Positions 51,884-61,801 of a stretch of 64,000 nt of DNA are shown here, one piece after another. The translations under genes were made by a program, and so were the position numbers. This DNA comes from Candidatus Altimarinota bacterium (GTDB lineage Bacteria; Patescibacteriota; Gracilibacteria; UBA1369; 2-02-FULL-48-14). Position 1 is the first letter of the stretch. Each line of letters starts with the position of its first letter. Location of the stretch: positions 32,998-96,997 of the forward strand of contig WFTC01000002.1 of NCBI GenBank assembly GCA_015485665.1, given 5' to 3'. Below the pieces are notes generated by a model. The model saw only the letters and a program-made list of their open reading frames with translations, searched no databases and had not been told where the DNA came from.

Positions 51884-52462
51884 TTAAAATTCATTTAACT
51901 TTATAGGTCCTTTACGAATAATCTGCACATCTTCACCTTCAATCTTTACAATCGTGGAGGGAAGTGTTGATCCTATTTGTCCGCTATCTATTATAAAATC
52001 CGGCATCAAACCTTGATCCAAGACATCTTGAACTTTATGAGCACAAGGCAAACCATGTAAATTTGCACTGGTAGTTGTTAATGGTCCTCCAAAACTTTCA
52101 ACCAAAATACGAGTTTTTTTATTGGAAGAAACACGTATTCCAATACTGTCTAAGCCATAATTAATCCATTTAGGCAACAAGTCACGCCTCGCTACGATTA
52201 TGGTTAAAGGACCAGGCCAATATTTACGGGCAAGATACCTTGCCTTCTCATTAAAATATCCATAAAGTTCAGCCTCTTCATGATCACGCAGTAAGATACT
52301 TACCGGTTTATCAAATGGCATTTTCTTAAGTTTGTAAAGCTTGCAAACAGCTTCCTTGTTAAATATATCCACAGCTAAGCCATAACAAGTTTCCGTGGGA
52401 TGAAGTACCACCCCTCCTTTCAACAACTCTTGAACTGCAAGTTTTGTAAGGGTTGCATTCAT
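51884..52462 (-). CDS. tsaC: L-threonylcarbamoyladenylate synthase (Sua5/YrdC/YciO family)
   Basis: The enzyme makes threonylcarbamoyl-AMP for the t6A37 modification of ANN-reading tRNAs. The 192 residues have GGVVLHPTETCYGLAVD near 15, YKLKKMPFDKPVSILL near 42, WPGPLTII near 87, DSIGIRVS near 105 and TTSANLHGLP near 129. This is the catalytic domain alone, without the extra Sua5 domain. The TsaB/D/E partners are not in the window. It lies 14 bases behind the TrmB gene, so they are co-transcribed. Confidence 0.9.
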   Translation of the reverse strand: MNATLTKLAVQELLKGGVVLHPTETCYGLAVDIFNKEAVCKLYKLKKMPFDKPVSILLRDHEEAELYGYFNEKARYLARKYWPGPLTIIVARRDLLPKWINYGLDSIGIRVSSNKKTRILVESFGGPLTTTSANLHGLPCAHKVQDVLDQGLMPDFIIDSGQIGSTLPSTIVKIEGEDVQIIRKGPIKLNEF

Positions 52463-52475
52463 AAAAGTAATCTCA

Positions 52476-53270
52476 TTAAGAGTAGTTAAACTCTTTTTTA
52501 TGTTCCTCTGACAAAATCTGTGGCTCTAAAATTTTTGCATACTCAAATGCAAATTTGAAAATTGACCTTTGGGCACTTGCAATCGCTTCATTTTGCATGA
52601 TTACTCCAACCTTATCTTTATGTGAAATAATACTCATCTTGTCATCATAGATATTTATTTCATTATCAAAAGGAAAACGTGAAGATGGTATTAAATAAAT
52701 TTCTCGTTTCTCTTTGGCGCCTTTACGCTTTAATGCAAGTCCGACTTCATCATATTGAAACAAGCCTCGCACCCAAATACCTCTACGATTCTTATTTTTC
52801 ACATAATTAGCATGGTACTCTCTAAATTCCTTGCATTCATAAGCCACTTCTCCAGCTGACCAGCAGTAAATCTCACCCTTGGTTGTCAAAGAATCTTCCA
52901 TAATTTGAATTATGCCATTTATTCCTTCAAATACTTCCATTTGAGGTTTAATAGCATGCTGTACCCGCAAAGATCTAAGATCAGGCAAAGCCTTTTCCAA
53001 ACGCTTATAACGCTGCTTTTGATCATCAAGCAATAAATGTGGATCCACAGCGGTAAAATATGTAGCTGCTTTGCTACGATTATGACTGACCAAAGCTTTA
53101 TTTTTCAGCTGCTCCAATATTACATAAACCGTGGAACGCTTTAATCCAGAATGACGAGCAATTGAGCTTGGTAAAGATCTGCCAAGCCCCAAAAGAGTTA
53201 AATAGACAAGAGCTTGTTTTTGAGTGAAACCCAAGTCTGTTAATAATTGTTGATATTTATGCCTATACAT
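52476..53270 (-). CDS. TrmB-family transcriptional regulator
   Basis: The 264 residues begin with a winged helix (QLLTDLGFTQKQALVYLTLLGLG, then SSIARHSGLKRSTVYVILEQLKNKALV, near 7-60). A coiled linker and a PLD-like effector domain follow (about 110-250, with EIYCWSAGEV and NEINIYDDKMSIIS). TrmB regulators usually respond to sugars. The 379-residue orphan upstream ends eight bases before it, so this is likely a three-gene operon with tsaC. Confidence 0.85.
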   Translation of the reverse strand: MYRHKYQQLLTDLGFTQKQALVYLTLLGLGRSLPSSIARHSGLKRSTVYVILEQLKNKALVSHNRSKAATYFTAVDPHLLLDDQKQRYKRLEKALPDLRSLRVQHAIKPQMEVFEGINGIIQIMEDSLTTKGEIYCWSAGEVAYECKEFREYHANYVKNKNRRGIWVRGLFQYDEVGLALKRKGAKEKREIYLIPSSRFPFDNEINIYDDKMSIISHKDKVGVIMQNEAIASAQRSIFKFAFEYAKILEPQILSEEHKKEFNYS

Positions 53271-53278
53271 AACTATGT

Positions 53279-54418
53279 TTAAACATTATTAAGATCTTGT
53301 ATCAACGCATGATTCTCAAGAAAAAAAGCTTCTACTAGTGGCAGAGCTTCTGAATCGGGATAATTCTGCGAGGCACGCAGCATAGCCCAACGTCCTTCCG
53401 GCAATTTCTTAAGAGCTCGCAACAAATCCTCAATTTCGCTACGCTCCAATCCATTCGCCAACTGAACAAGATCAGGCTCACCTGATAATCTTCTTGGTCC
53501 ATTATAAGCAGGATGCCTTGAATGCACTCCGTTCATAGTCAGCAAGTAAGCCATATTTAACGGCTTCAAATTATCGTAATACCCTACTTTATGCAAACAT
53601 CTATCCGCATCTTGCACAAATGGCAAATCGCTAGCCCCAGCCATAACAAGTCTATTCACAAAACTGTTACAATCTCCAATATAATCAGGTGATAAATGCC
53701 AAGCCAAATACCTAAGCGCTCTATCAAGAATTACTTCTGCATTGCGTTTATCATCCTTTTTTCTTGCCAAAGAGCAATACATATTCTTTCTATCATCAGA
53801 TAAGTTATCCATAAACCAATTACATACATTGTTCACATCAGAAAAATCTCTCATGTCATCATCAAAAGCAATATACCGTGTGGAAATATCACTCATATCC
53901 ATAAATTTTAGCCAATGATCAAAAACTATCCTCTGCATCTTATGATGCTTTGCAATCAAAGATTTATCAGCTCCATCAATAATATGATGTACAGATCCAA
54001 AAGCTGTAACACTCAAGTTAATATCTGCATGTGGCAATAACTCTTTAAGAGTATTTACAGTCAAAGCAGGTCTATCCAACCACGCAAAAAACAAAAGTCC
54101 CGGTGCTCTATCAGCACTGGCTGAAAGTCCGGTTCTAACATTTAAAATCCTGTTTGCGGAATCATCCTTACTTAAATCACATGCAATTCTCAATAAATCA
54201 TTTCCATTAAAAAATTGATTAGGTGGTGGAGTCTGGCTTGAATTTCTTTTACTTGCAAGCATTTTCTTAAAATCAAGTTCAATAGATGGACTGAGTATTG
54301 CTTCAAGTACAGAAAGTAAACGACTTCGCATATCATCTGAAATCGCAACAACACTAACACCATCTACAGTGCTGAGTCGCCCATCAACTGCATGTGAAGT
54401 GGGAATCAAATCAGGCAA
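53279..54418 (-). CDS. Protein of unknown function, TTG start
   Basis: I do not recognise this 379-residue soluble protein. It is helical and rich in Asp and Asn, with notable segments RAPGLLFFAWLDRPAL near 108, RYIAFDDDMRDFSDVNN near 185, LRYLAWHLSPDYIGDCNSFVN near 240 and GPRRLSGEPDLVQLANGL near 320. The only start upstream of the conserved-looking part is a TTG at 54418; the first ATG lies 30 codons in. It has a strong promoter and leads an operon with the TrmB regulator and tsaC. Confidence 0.6.
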   Translation of the reverse strand: MPDLIPTSHAVDGRLSTVDGVSVVAISDDMRSRLLSVLEAILSPSIELDFKKMLASKRNSSQTPPPNQFFNGNDLLRIACDLSKDDSANRILNVRTGLSASADRAPGLLFFAWLDRPALTVNTLKELLPHADINLSVTAFGSVHHIIDGADKSLIAKHHKMQRIVFDHWLKFMDMSDISTRYIAFDDDMRDFSDVNNVCNWFMDNLSDDRKNMYCSLARKKDDKRNAEVILDRALRYLAWHLSPDYIGDCNSFVNRLVMAGASDLPFVQDADRCLHKVGYYDNLKPLNMAYLLTMNGVHSRHPAYNGPRRLSGEPDLVQLANGLERSEIEDLLRALKKLPEGRWAMLRASQNYPDSEALPLVEAFFLENHALIQDLNNV

Positions 54419-54483
54419 TCTAAAATCTGAAATGGGTATATTAAAAGATAATGCTTGAACGTAGTATCTGTAATTTGGTGGAA

Positions 54484-54512
54484 ATTATCTAAGTGTAAAG
54501 CTATTATGTCAA
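54484..54512 (-). promoter_or_regulatory. Promoter of the 379-residue orphan operon
   Basis: On the minus strand the consensus TTGACA and GATAAT are 17 bp apart. The leader would be about 60 bases, longer than most here. Confidence 0.7.
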
Positions 54513-54560
54513 TACATAATGAGAAATTGCGAAGCTCTTTTTGATTCTTTATATTGATGG

Positions 54561-54566
54561 TATAAT
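54561..54566 (+). promoter_or_regulatory. -10 element for vanW
   Basis: A perfect TATAAT lies 25 bases before the ATG at 54592. The -35 side (TTTTTG at 17 bp) is weak. Its position excludes the ORF-track start at 54541. Confidence 0.5.
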
Positions 54567-54591
54567 TCAAAAATGCTTGTACATTAAACAA

Positions 54592-56121
54592 ATGCCAAAA
54601 AAAATATTCTTCATATTGGGAGCATTGCTTGTACTTGGAATCAATGCAGCCGCTTTCCATAATGAAGACACATTACAACCGCCGACAAATATTGAATTTG
54701 AAATAAGGAACTCAGATATGAGTCAGTACTTTACTTTAGCGGACCTTGGAGTCAGCATAAAGGAAAATAGCACATTCAAACCATCTAAAATTCACTTTTT
54801 AAGCAGCATTTTCGGCACAAATAATCGCTATGAATACTCTTGGGATGAATCAAAAACGGAAGATATTTTGCGAAGTGTATTTCAAATTAAAAAGCCTGAA
54901 AATGCCAAATTTATAGAGCAAAACGGTATTTTAAACATTACAAAGGAACAAAAAGGCACAAATTTAAAAACAAATGAATTGCTAAAAAAAATCATATCGG
55001 ATGCACCACATTTCAAGAGTTACAAACTTGAAACAAAGGACGCTCCAATAATCAAGAAAGCAGATCTGAATCCTTATTTTGATCAAGTTGCACGCTTGCT
55101 TGAAGAAGGTTTCATAGTGCGAACGGATGAGGAAATCTACACCTTCCCTTCTCAAATAAAAGACATCATTGCAAAATTGGAAGAAAATGAAGTCAAATTG
55201 AGCTTGAATGATCCTTACCTAAGCTACATATTGGACAGCTTAGATACTTTAACTTATCAAAAAAGAAGCGATCTCATAATAAAAGAGGTGCCTCAAGGAG
55301 TTGGAAAGGCAACAATTCAAGGACGTTTTCAAAATGGGCGTAGTTTGGATAGAGAGCTAACAAAACAACTCATAAAAAATGCACTTACTTATGGCTCAAA
55401 TGAAACAGTGGGTGCATTTAAAAATGAAGAAGGACGAATTATTAATGAAAGTGGCACGGATCTTGGGGAAATGGAGCTTTTATCTACTGGACTCTCCGAC
55501 TTTGCTGGTTCAAGTTATGGACGTGACTTTAATGTACGAAAAACACTCAATGAACATTATAACGGTGTTATTATTCCGGCAGGAGAAAGTTTTAAGTTCA
55601 ATGATTTTCTGGGACCTGTAACCTATTCTGCTGGCTGGAAAGGCTCTCTTGCAATTTTTAATGGAAATGAACTAAAAACAGTGCCTGGCGGTGGAATTTG
55701 TCAAATTTCAACTACGGTTTACAGAGCTGCAATCAATGCCGGACTAAATATTGAAGAGCAAAGAAATCACAGCCTCTACATTGATTATTATGAAGCTTAC
55801 GGAGAAGGTCTGGATGCAACCATTTACCCAGGATATCAAGATCTTATTTTCACAAACGATACTGAAAACCCGATTTTAATTGAAGCCTATGCCGACGACA
55901 CTTTGGCTGTAGTGAATTTTTACGGAACAGATGACGGACGATCTGTGGAACTCTACGGTCCTTACACGCAAAGCAAACAAAATGATGAAGTAATCAAAGC
56001 TCTAGGTGGTCTGGATTACAATCAAATTGCTTGGAAACAAATTATCAAATGGCCAGATGGAAGCATAAAAGAATATTGGCGAGTTTCAACATACAATGGA
56101 TCTGTACCACAAACTCAATAA
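54592..56121 (+). CDS. VanW-family protein with peptidoglycan-binding-like domain
   Basis: The start at 54592 gives MPKKIFFILGALLVLGINAAA, a signal anchor. The 509 residues then hold a PG_binding_4-like domain (about 60-250) and the VanW domain (about 300-440: FNVRKTLNEHYNGVIIPAGESFKFNDFLGPV, TVPGGGICQISTTVYRAAINAGL, ERNHS). A beta-rich tail of G5-like type follows. VanW occurs in some glycopeptide-resistance clusters, but its function is not known; here it is most likely an ordinary wall protein. Confidence 0.9.
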   Translation: MPKKIFFILGALLVLGINAAAFHNEDTLQPPTNIEFEIRNSDMSQYFTLADLGVSIKENSTFKPSKIHFLSSIFGTNNRYEYSWDESKTEDILRSVFQIKKPENAKFIEQNGILNITKEQKGTNLKTNELLKKIISDAPHFKSYKLETKDAPIIKKADLNPYFDQVARLLEEGFIVRTDEEIYTFPSQIKDIIAKLEENEVKLSLNDPYLSYILDSLDTLTYQKRSDLIIKEVPQGVGKATIQGRFQNGRSLDRELTKQLIKNALTYGSNETVGAFKNEEGRIINESGTDLGEMELLSTGLSDFAGSSYGRDFNVRKTLNEHYNGVIIPAGESFKFNDFLGPVTYSAGWKGSLAIFNGNELKTVPGGGICQISTTVYRAAINAGLNIEEQRNHSLYIDYYEAYGEGLDATIYPGYQDLIFTNDTENPILIEAYADDTLAVVNFYGTDDGRSVELYGPYTQSKQNDEVIKALGGLDYNQIAWKQIIKWPDGSIKEYWRVSTYNGSVPQTQ

Positions 56122-56194
56122 TACGTGACTTTAACTACCACTGATAAAGCAATTCATTTATACTGCGCGCGATTAACGCTTAACTACAGAAAAT

Positions 56195-57196
56195 ATGAGA
56201 GTCGCCATAAACGGCTTCGGGAGAATAGGTAGATCGGTATTCCGAGCCAACCTTTTAGACCCCAGAATTGATATTATCGCAATTAATGATGTTGGAGATC
56301 AAGCTCAATCAGCACATCTTCTAAAATATGATACGAATTACGGCATACTCCCACACAATGTAAAAAGTGTAGATGGCTCTCTGATTGTAGATAATAAAGA
56401 ATACATTTTAGTGAGCAACAGAAATCCTGAAGAACTTCCATGGGAAGAACTTGAAATTGATCTTGTACTGGAATGCACAGGTGTATTCAGAACAAAAGAA
56501 AAAGCTGGCATGCACATTAAAGCAGGTGCTAAAAAAGTGATGATTTCGGCACCGGCAAAAAATGAAGTAGATCTGACTACGGTATTCGGCGTTAATCATG
56601 AACTATATAATCCGGAAACCGACCACATAATTTCAAATGCAAGTTGCACCACAAATTGTTTAGCTCCGCTCCTGAAAGTAATACAGGAAAATTTCGGTAT
56701 AAAAAATGGTCTTATGACAACCATTCATTCTTATACAACTTCACAAAATATTCTTGATAACTCACATAAAGACTGGCGGCGTGCAAGAACCGCAGCTGAA
56801 AACATGATTCCCACATCTACAGGTGCAGCAAAAGCAATAGGCATGGTTCTACCGGAACTTGAAGGCAAACTGAATGGTATGGCAATTCGTGTACCAATGC
56901 CGGTTGTATCCTTGGTGGATTGTGTATTGAACTTGGAAAAAGAAAGCACCGTAGAAAATGTTAATCAAAGCATTAAAAGAGCCTCTGAAAATGAAATGTT
57001 AAATATTTTGGGCTATTCTGAACTTCCATTGGTATCAAGCGATTACAAAGAAGACCCTCGCTCCTCCGTTTTTGATGCACTCAGTACACAAATGATAGAT
57101 GGAAAAACTCTCAAAGTTTTAGCTTGGTACGACAACGAATGGGGTTACTCTAACCGCTGCATAGACTTGGCTGCTTATATGGCTACCAAATCTTAA
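56195..57196 (+). CDS. gap: Glyceraldehyde-3-phosphate dehydrogenase
   Basis: The enzyme oxidises glyceraldehyde 3-phosphate with NAD to 1,3-bisphosphoglycerate, or runs backward. The 333 residues have VAINGFGRIGRSVFRA at the start, ECTGVFRTKEKAGMHIKAGAKKV near 90, the catalytic-Cys motif SNASCTTNCLAPL near 148, and the C-terminal YDNEWGYSNR. The DVGD pattern near 33 suggests NAD binding. A TATACT lies 30 bases upstream without a clear -35. Confidence 0.97.
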   Translation: MRVAINGFGRIGRSVFRANLLDPRIDIIAINDVGDQAQSAHLLKYDTNYGILPHNVKSVDGSLIVDNKEYILVSNRNPEELPWEELEIDLVLECTGVFRTKEKAGMHIKAGAKKVMISAPAKNEVDLTTVFGVNHELYNPETDHIISNASCTTNCLAPLLKVIQENFGIKNGLMTTIHSYTTSQNILDNSHKDWRRARTAAENMIPTSTGAAKAIGMVLPELEGKLNGMAIRVPMPVVSLVDCVLNLEKESTVENVNQSIKRASENEMLNILGYSELPLVSSDYKEDPRSSVFDALSTQMIDGKTLKVLAWYDNEWGYSNRCIDLAAYMATKS

Positions 57197-57224
57197 ACTT
57201 AGAGAGCAAAATCTCTTCATAAAA

Positions 57225-57253
57225 TTGCAATAAGCTCTGTTTAATGTTATAAT
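57225..57253 (+). promoter_or_regulatory. Promoter of the 98-residue membrane protein
   Basis: TTGCAA and a perfect TATAAT are 17 bp apart, about 50 bases before the ATG. Confidence 0.7.
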
Positions 57254-57304
57254 TAAGGGAATGGAATATTTTATTTAATGAAAATACTTAATTAACCATT
57301 AAAA

Positions 57305-57601
57305 ATGAAAAAGAAAGATAAAAAAAATTTATTAATTGCAATTGCGGTTTTAGCTACATTAATTTTGGCGGGACTTGGAATTTGGAATTACGCTATTGGC
57401 GAAGGAAGTATTTTCAGATACAACCAAAAGTCAAAACTGCCAAATGTAGCGCCTATCAAATACACTCCAATTGAAAATGTAATTGAAGATGCTAAAACAA
57501 GAAATGCAGACCCAACAGAAGCTCCGGATTTAATCGAAATTCCGGATGCAATAGAGATTCCGGATTCAACAGAAGTACAAGACTCCGGTATGGATGGGTA
57601 A
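57305..57601 (+). CDS. Small single-pass membrane protein with acidic repeats
   Basis: The 98 residues comprise a Lys-rich start (MKKKDKKN), a membrane helix (LLIAIAVLATLILAGLGIWNYAIG) and an outside tail with imperfect IEIPD/TEVQD repeats. It is probably an extracellular-facing anchor or spacer. No family recognised. It is convergent with the large cyclase-like gene, with 9 bases between. Confidence 0.6.
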   Translation: MKKKDKKNLLIAIAVLATLILAGLGIWNYAIGEGSIFRYNQKSKLPNVAPIKYTPIENVIEDAKTRNADPTEAPDLIEIPDAIEIPDSTEVQDSGMDG

Positions 57602-57610
57602 ATCTCATTT

Positions 57611-60600
57611 CTATTCTTGTGTTTTTACAGCATTATAAGCCTTGTCCATATCTCGCATGGCACTTGTTATGAGCCTATCAACACGCTCAGGATCTTCACC
57701 TGCACGAATCATAACATTCCTTTGCTCTTCTAGTACAGATTGCCCAAATCTATAAAAACTATTTGCCTTTTGTAAGATTTTATCTACAGAAAAATATTGG
57801 CAAACATATTGCAAATAAATTTCACAGCAATTTGCCATAACAATCAAACTTTTTTTCCAATTACGGAGGTCACCTTTCTCAATGCAAGATTTTTTTAAAT
57901 TTAAAGCTCCACTCATAATAACTTGAAACTGCAGTTCATATGTATCAGTATTTGACTCTTTATTTATTCCACGACATTCCTCATAAAAGTTTTTGAAGTC
58001 AAGCCATAAAATACCAAACATTGCATCATGTATTTGTTTGTAATCCGGTAAAGGCGCACGCTCATAAGCATTTTGCGCCAAGAAAAAATACTCTTTTGTT
58101 TTTTCTATCTTCTTTAAATGAGAAAAACAACCAGCCATCAAACGAAAAAAGGTTGGTATAATTTCCCTGTAAATATCAAATTTTCGAATTTCATCTATAT
58201 TCCGAGTTAAAAAATTGTTTATTACAGTAAAATCTTCTAAAAGTTTATTTTTGTTGAAGGGAAATCTTCCTGCTGTATTAGGCACTACATATTGTAAAAG
58301 CTCAAAAGATATGAAAGTTTTTACCAAAAAAAGCATATGATAAACTAAATCCCAACTTAAACTCTCTTCCCTTTCCAAACTATGCGGAAAGTCTTTCATA
58401 AGATTAAATAAGGCTTCATGTGCACCAAGCTCATTACACAAATTGTATGCACGGTGATATTTTGACTCACTTAAAAAATCCTTAAACTGAATTGGAAGAT
58501 GTCTTGCTGTCACTGCATACCTTGTATGCTGCTTACCATCAGGGTTAAAACGTCCACGAGCAACTATACGAGATAAAAATGCAAAAGCTCGTGCCTTATA
58601 TATTGTGGAAACCTTTGAATTGCTAATCAAAGCAGAACAAATTTTTTCAGCTAAATCATGATCTTTCATCTCTTCACTTTGAAGCATTATCTGAACTATT
58701 TTCAAATAAAAGTCTTGCTCACTCAAATCCAACTTTTCTGAAAAATACACACCTCTCATTGCATCAACACTTTCAATATAATCCCAAAACACTCTCCTAG
58801 CATCCGTCAAACGCCCCTGCAAAAAATATTCTTCTGCAATTTGCGCCGCCAAAATACGCATGCATTCATATTTTGACTCATCAGTGATTCCGCCGGTTAC
58901 CGCCAACAAATGTTCATACGCAAAAACTTGATATTTAAAATCACTTGGCAGGCATTCAGAGTTCAAAGGAATAATGCCACCAGTGCTAATCAATAAATTC
59001 GGTATCACACCATAATCAAAACTATGTAAAGCAATAGCTGCTTCTCTTTGCTGCATATCTGCCAAACAATATTTATCTCCATCACAGTTCAGCCATCCAA
59101 TATCAATTAAACGGTCCAATTCTTCTCTAAGCCTCTGAATGGAAAGCGTCATATTAATACGGCTTACGCACATATGAAGCGAATTAAAAGAAACAGGTAG
59201 TGCAATTTTTGCAATCAATCCGTAAAGCCACCGTGCGACAGAAGAAAGATGAAGTTCTTCAGCCAAAGCCGCCAGTTCACCTGGCTCTCGAACATTTCTC
59301 AAATTATCTACATCAAAATCAATCCTAATAATTGATTCACCTTGCCTTAAAATTCGCATGGATTTAGCCAAAACATGGATTACAAAACGAACTTTCAATT
59401 TGATATTTAATGAGCGCAGACGAACTCCCACCATTTCCCTCAATGTATTATTTGTATGATCCAATCCATGCATTTGCAGCAGAAGCCGTGCCGCATCTTT
59501 AATGCGCATATGGGATAAATGCTCTTTCACATCTCCTTCACCATTAACCCACAACATTAAAGACTTACGCCCCTTAAAAGACTCTTTTGTTTCCTTCAAA
59601 ATATTATACTCAATTTCAGGCAAAGGACCCATAGGATCAATTACAAGCAAATCACCATCAAATATTTCAATATTTTCTGCAATCAAAGTTCTATATTTGT
59701 AAATAATCTCAACATCAGGCCACTGCTCATTATAATCTGCAAGATATAAACTGAGAATGCGCCTCAAAATACTGCCACGCAAAGGCAAGATCAGCCGACC
59801 TTTCAATTGACTCTCATCTTCTTTCAAGCTCTCCACCAAGCGACGTGCAAGAGCGGAACTTCCATAACCCTTCCCTTTCGGATCAGATTCAGGTGGAAGC
59901 AAGGCAATGGACCCATAATTCTCAGCTTGATTTACATATACAAGCAACCTCTTCAGAAGTGCATCAACTCCAAAAAGATCTTGTGCCATTATCCTTTTAT
60001 GCACTTCTTCATCTGACAATGAATCCGGCTTTAGCGCCAAAAATTGTACCACTCCTATACCTTTAAAAATGTGTTTCATCATTTCTTGCAAAGCCAAGCT
60101 TCCTGATGCACGAAGACATACACTACTATGAATACACACCATATCTTCAGGCATGCCTTTCACAAGGCGTGCGGCAGTAACTACATCACCCCAAATAAAT
60201 TCTTCAGCTACCCTATCATGTTCCGGAATGGAAAAGCGAGTATGTGCACCTGCGGCAGCTATGCGAACAGGCAAATTATTCTTCTTCAACAAAGAAGCAA
60301 GCATAAGCAAATAATCAATTAAAAGCCTTACATCAGCTTCAACTTTCAAATCCAAACGCTGAGCATTTTTACGTGAACTTACAATCATCCACCCTTCATC
60401 TTGCTTCAAAACTTCAAAACGGGATGCAAATTTATCTTCACTGATGCACTTATAATATTCTGCATAAAAGCGCTTATATTTTTCAGGATCTTTAACTTCA
60501 TCCTTAGCAGAGCCAACTTGAAATCCGATACAAATTAAACCAGGCTCAGCTGATAAACCATCCACACATTCATTTCTATTTAAGTAGCGAGATAAAGCTC

Positions 60601-61681
60601 CATCTTGAACAGAAGCTTGTGCAGCGGCAGCAAGAGCATATACGCGCACATCATCAGCATAATCAACTTCGGAATAAGAAAATGGACCCCTTCTGTCAAC
60701 ATTAAATGGATCTACCTCTGTCGGCGAAAATTCACTATTATCATCAATCTCAACAAAGTCTCCGAGAGCATTCACTAAAGAAGAACATACTTTAATACGA
60801 CCTTTCGTTACGCCAGGTTTTGCATTTTCAATATCCAAAACTTTAGCAAAAGCCTCGCCTCGCAGCCTGACATGACCTTGTCCGGAACGAAAATCACCGG
60901 TGTGTAAAGTGGCTTTCACACTACCCTCTGGAGCATCAACCACTACTGCCGTACCTTTAAAATAACATTTATCTTGATTACATTTGTAAAGACTTTCTCC
61001 CTTTTCACTGCAAGCATCTTTGATTGCATGAACCGGCATTTCAATGCTTTCAACTTTTTTCAAAATCTTACTTACAACAGCAATCAAATCACTATTATTA
61101 CATCCATCTTTCAACAAACCCCAAACATAGCAATCTCCTGCACGAGCCTTGAGCGGAAAAACACCAAACTCACGTTCAGCATATATTGATACTTCTTCCA
61201 AAGCTTTTTGAACTTGAATTTTTTGACTCGCAGTTGAATTGTCATCAAACATGGCAAAAGCCCCCAAATCCACTGAAATAATCCACATATCAGGATATTG
61301 CAATTCAATATCTAAATAAGATAATTTCTCATTATCCAAAGGGCCATCACATTTTGACGATGCAAAATACCTTAGAAGAATATCTCTAAAAGGCGCCACA
61401 CCAGGGCCAAATACGGCTGCCTCCGCAGCACTCAGCTTTTCTTTATAGTCATTCCCCGACATTTGATTTACAAAATTTTCCATTTGTTTTAATAAGCTGT
61501 GTGATGCCACACCGTCTATGGATTTATGAAAATGATTTTGTAAAGGATGAATATCACCCCCATCCCCATCACCAGTATCAGCTCTACAGGTATTAACTTC
61601 AACAGGAGATAAACCTTGAAGATCAGCTTGATCAGCTTGATCTAAATCACCCATTTTATTCTCATGTCCGTCTTCAGGCAT
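57611..61681 (-). CDS. Large soluble-adenylyl-cyclase-like protein (two cyclase domains, NTPase-like, helical repeats)
   Basis: The protein has 1356 residues. A first class III cyclase-like domain (about 120-330) keeps both metal Asp positions, in IISVDLGAFAMF and KARAGDCYVWGLL. A second (about 380-570) has EEFIWGDVVTAARLVKGMPED, like G-D-x-V-N-x-A-A-R but with the Asn replaced. Next is a STAND-NTPase-like region whose P-loop reads GKGYGSSALARRL and lacks the Lys. The last 500 residues are helical TPR-like repeats. The order matches animal and bacterial soluble adenylyl cyclases. Whether it makes cAMP is uncertain. Confidence 0.62.
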   Translation of the reverse strand: MPEDGHENKMGDLDQADQADLQGLSPVEVNTCRADTGDGDGGDIHPLQNHFHKSIDGVASHSLLKQMENFVNQMSGNDYKEKLSAAEAAVFGPGVAPFRDILLRYFASSKCDGPLDNEKLSYLDIELQYPDMWIISVDLGAFAMFDDNSTASQKIQVQKALEEVSIYAEREFGVFPLKARAGDCYVWGLLKDGCNNSDLIAVVSKILKKVESIEMPVHAIKDACSEKGESLYKCNQDKCYFKGTAVVVDAPEGSVKATLHTGDFRSGQGHVRLRGEAFAKVLDIENAKPGVTKGRIKVCSSLVNALGDFVEIDDNSEFSPTEVDPFNVDRRGPFSYSEVDYADDVRVYALAAAAQASVQDGALSRYLNRNECVDGLSAEPGLICIGFQVGSAKDEVKDPEKYKRFYAEYYKCISEDKFASRFEVLKQDEGWMIVSSRKNAQRLDLKVEADVRLLIDYLLMLASLLKKNNLPVRIAAAGAHTRFSIPEHDRVAEEFIWGDVVTAARLVKGMPEDMVCIHSSVCLRASGSLALQEMMKHIFKGIGVVQFLALKPDSLSDEEVHKRIMAQDLFGVDALLKRLLVYVNQAENYGSIALLPPESDPKGKGYGSSALARRLVESLKEDESQLKGRLILPLRGSILRRILSLYLADYNEQWPDVEIIYKYRTLIAENIEIFDGDLLVIDPMGPLPEIEYNILKETKESFKGRKSLMLWVNGEGDVKEHLSHMRIKDAARLLLQMHGLDHTNNTLREMVGVRLRSLNIKLKVRFVIHVLAKSMRILRQGESIIRIDFDVDNLRNVREPGELAALAEELHLSSVARWLYGLIAKIALPVSFNSLHMCVSRINMTLSIQRLREELDRLIDIGWLNCDGDKYCLADMQQREAAIALHSFDYGVIPNLLISTGGIIPLNSECLPSDFKYQVFAYEHLLAVTGGITDESKYECMRILAAQIAEEYFLQGRLTDARRVFWDYIESVDAMRGVYFSEKLDLSEQDFYLKIVQIMLQSEEMKDHDLAEKICSALISNSKVSTIYKARAFAFLSRIVARGRFNPDGKQHTRYAVTARHLPIQFKDFLSESKYHRAYNLCNELGAHEALFNLMKDFPHSLEREESLSWDLVYHMLFLVKTFISFELLQYVVPNTAGRFPFNKNKLLEDFTVINNFLTRNIDEIRKFDIYREIIPTFFRLMAGCFSHLKKIEKTKEYFFLAQNAYERAPLPDYKQIHDAMFGILWLDFKNFYEECRGINKESNTDTYELQFQVIMSGALNLKKSCIEKGDLRNWKKSLIVMANCCEIYLQYVCQYFSVDKILQKANSFYRFGQSVLEEQRNVMIRAGEDPERVDRLITSAMRDMDKAYNAVKTQE

Positions 61682-61715
61682 AAAGCTCTTAAATAATCTT
61701 AACTAAAGGAGTGAG

Positions 61716-61744
61716 ATCCTAACTAAATATCTACTTTTTGGCAA
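61716..61744 (-). promoter_or_regulatory. Promoter of the cyclase-like gene
   Basis: On the minus strand TTGCCA and TAGGAT are separated by 17 bp, giving a leader of about 28 nt. Confidence 0.55.
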
Positions 61745-61801
61745 GCCCTACTCAACCTGATAAAAACATACCAAACAATAAATATAAAAATTTACAAAAA
61801 C

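Noticed and set aside
54541-56121. VanW as evidence for a glycopeptide-resistance cluster
   Set aside because: VanW domains are common in wall proteins and no vanA/H/X/R/S genes are near.
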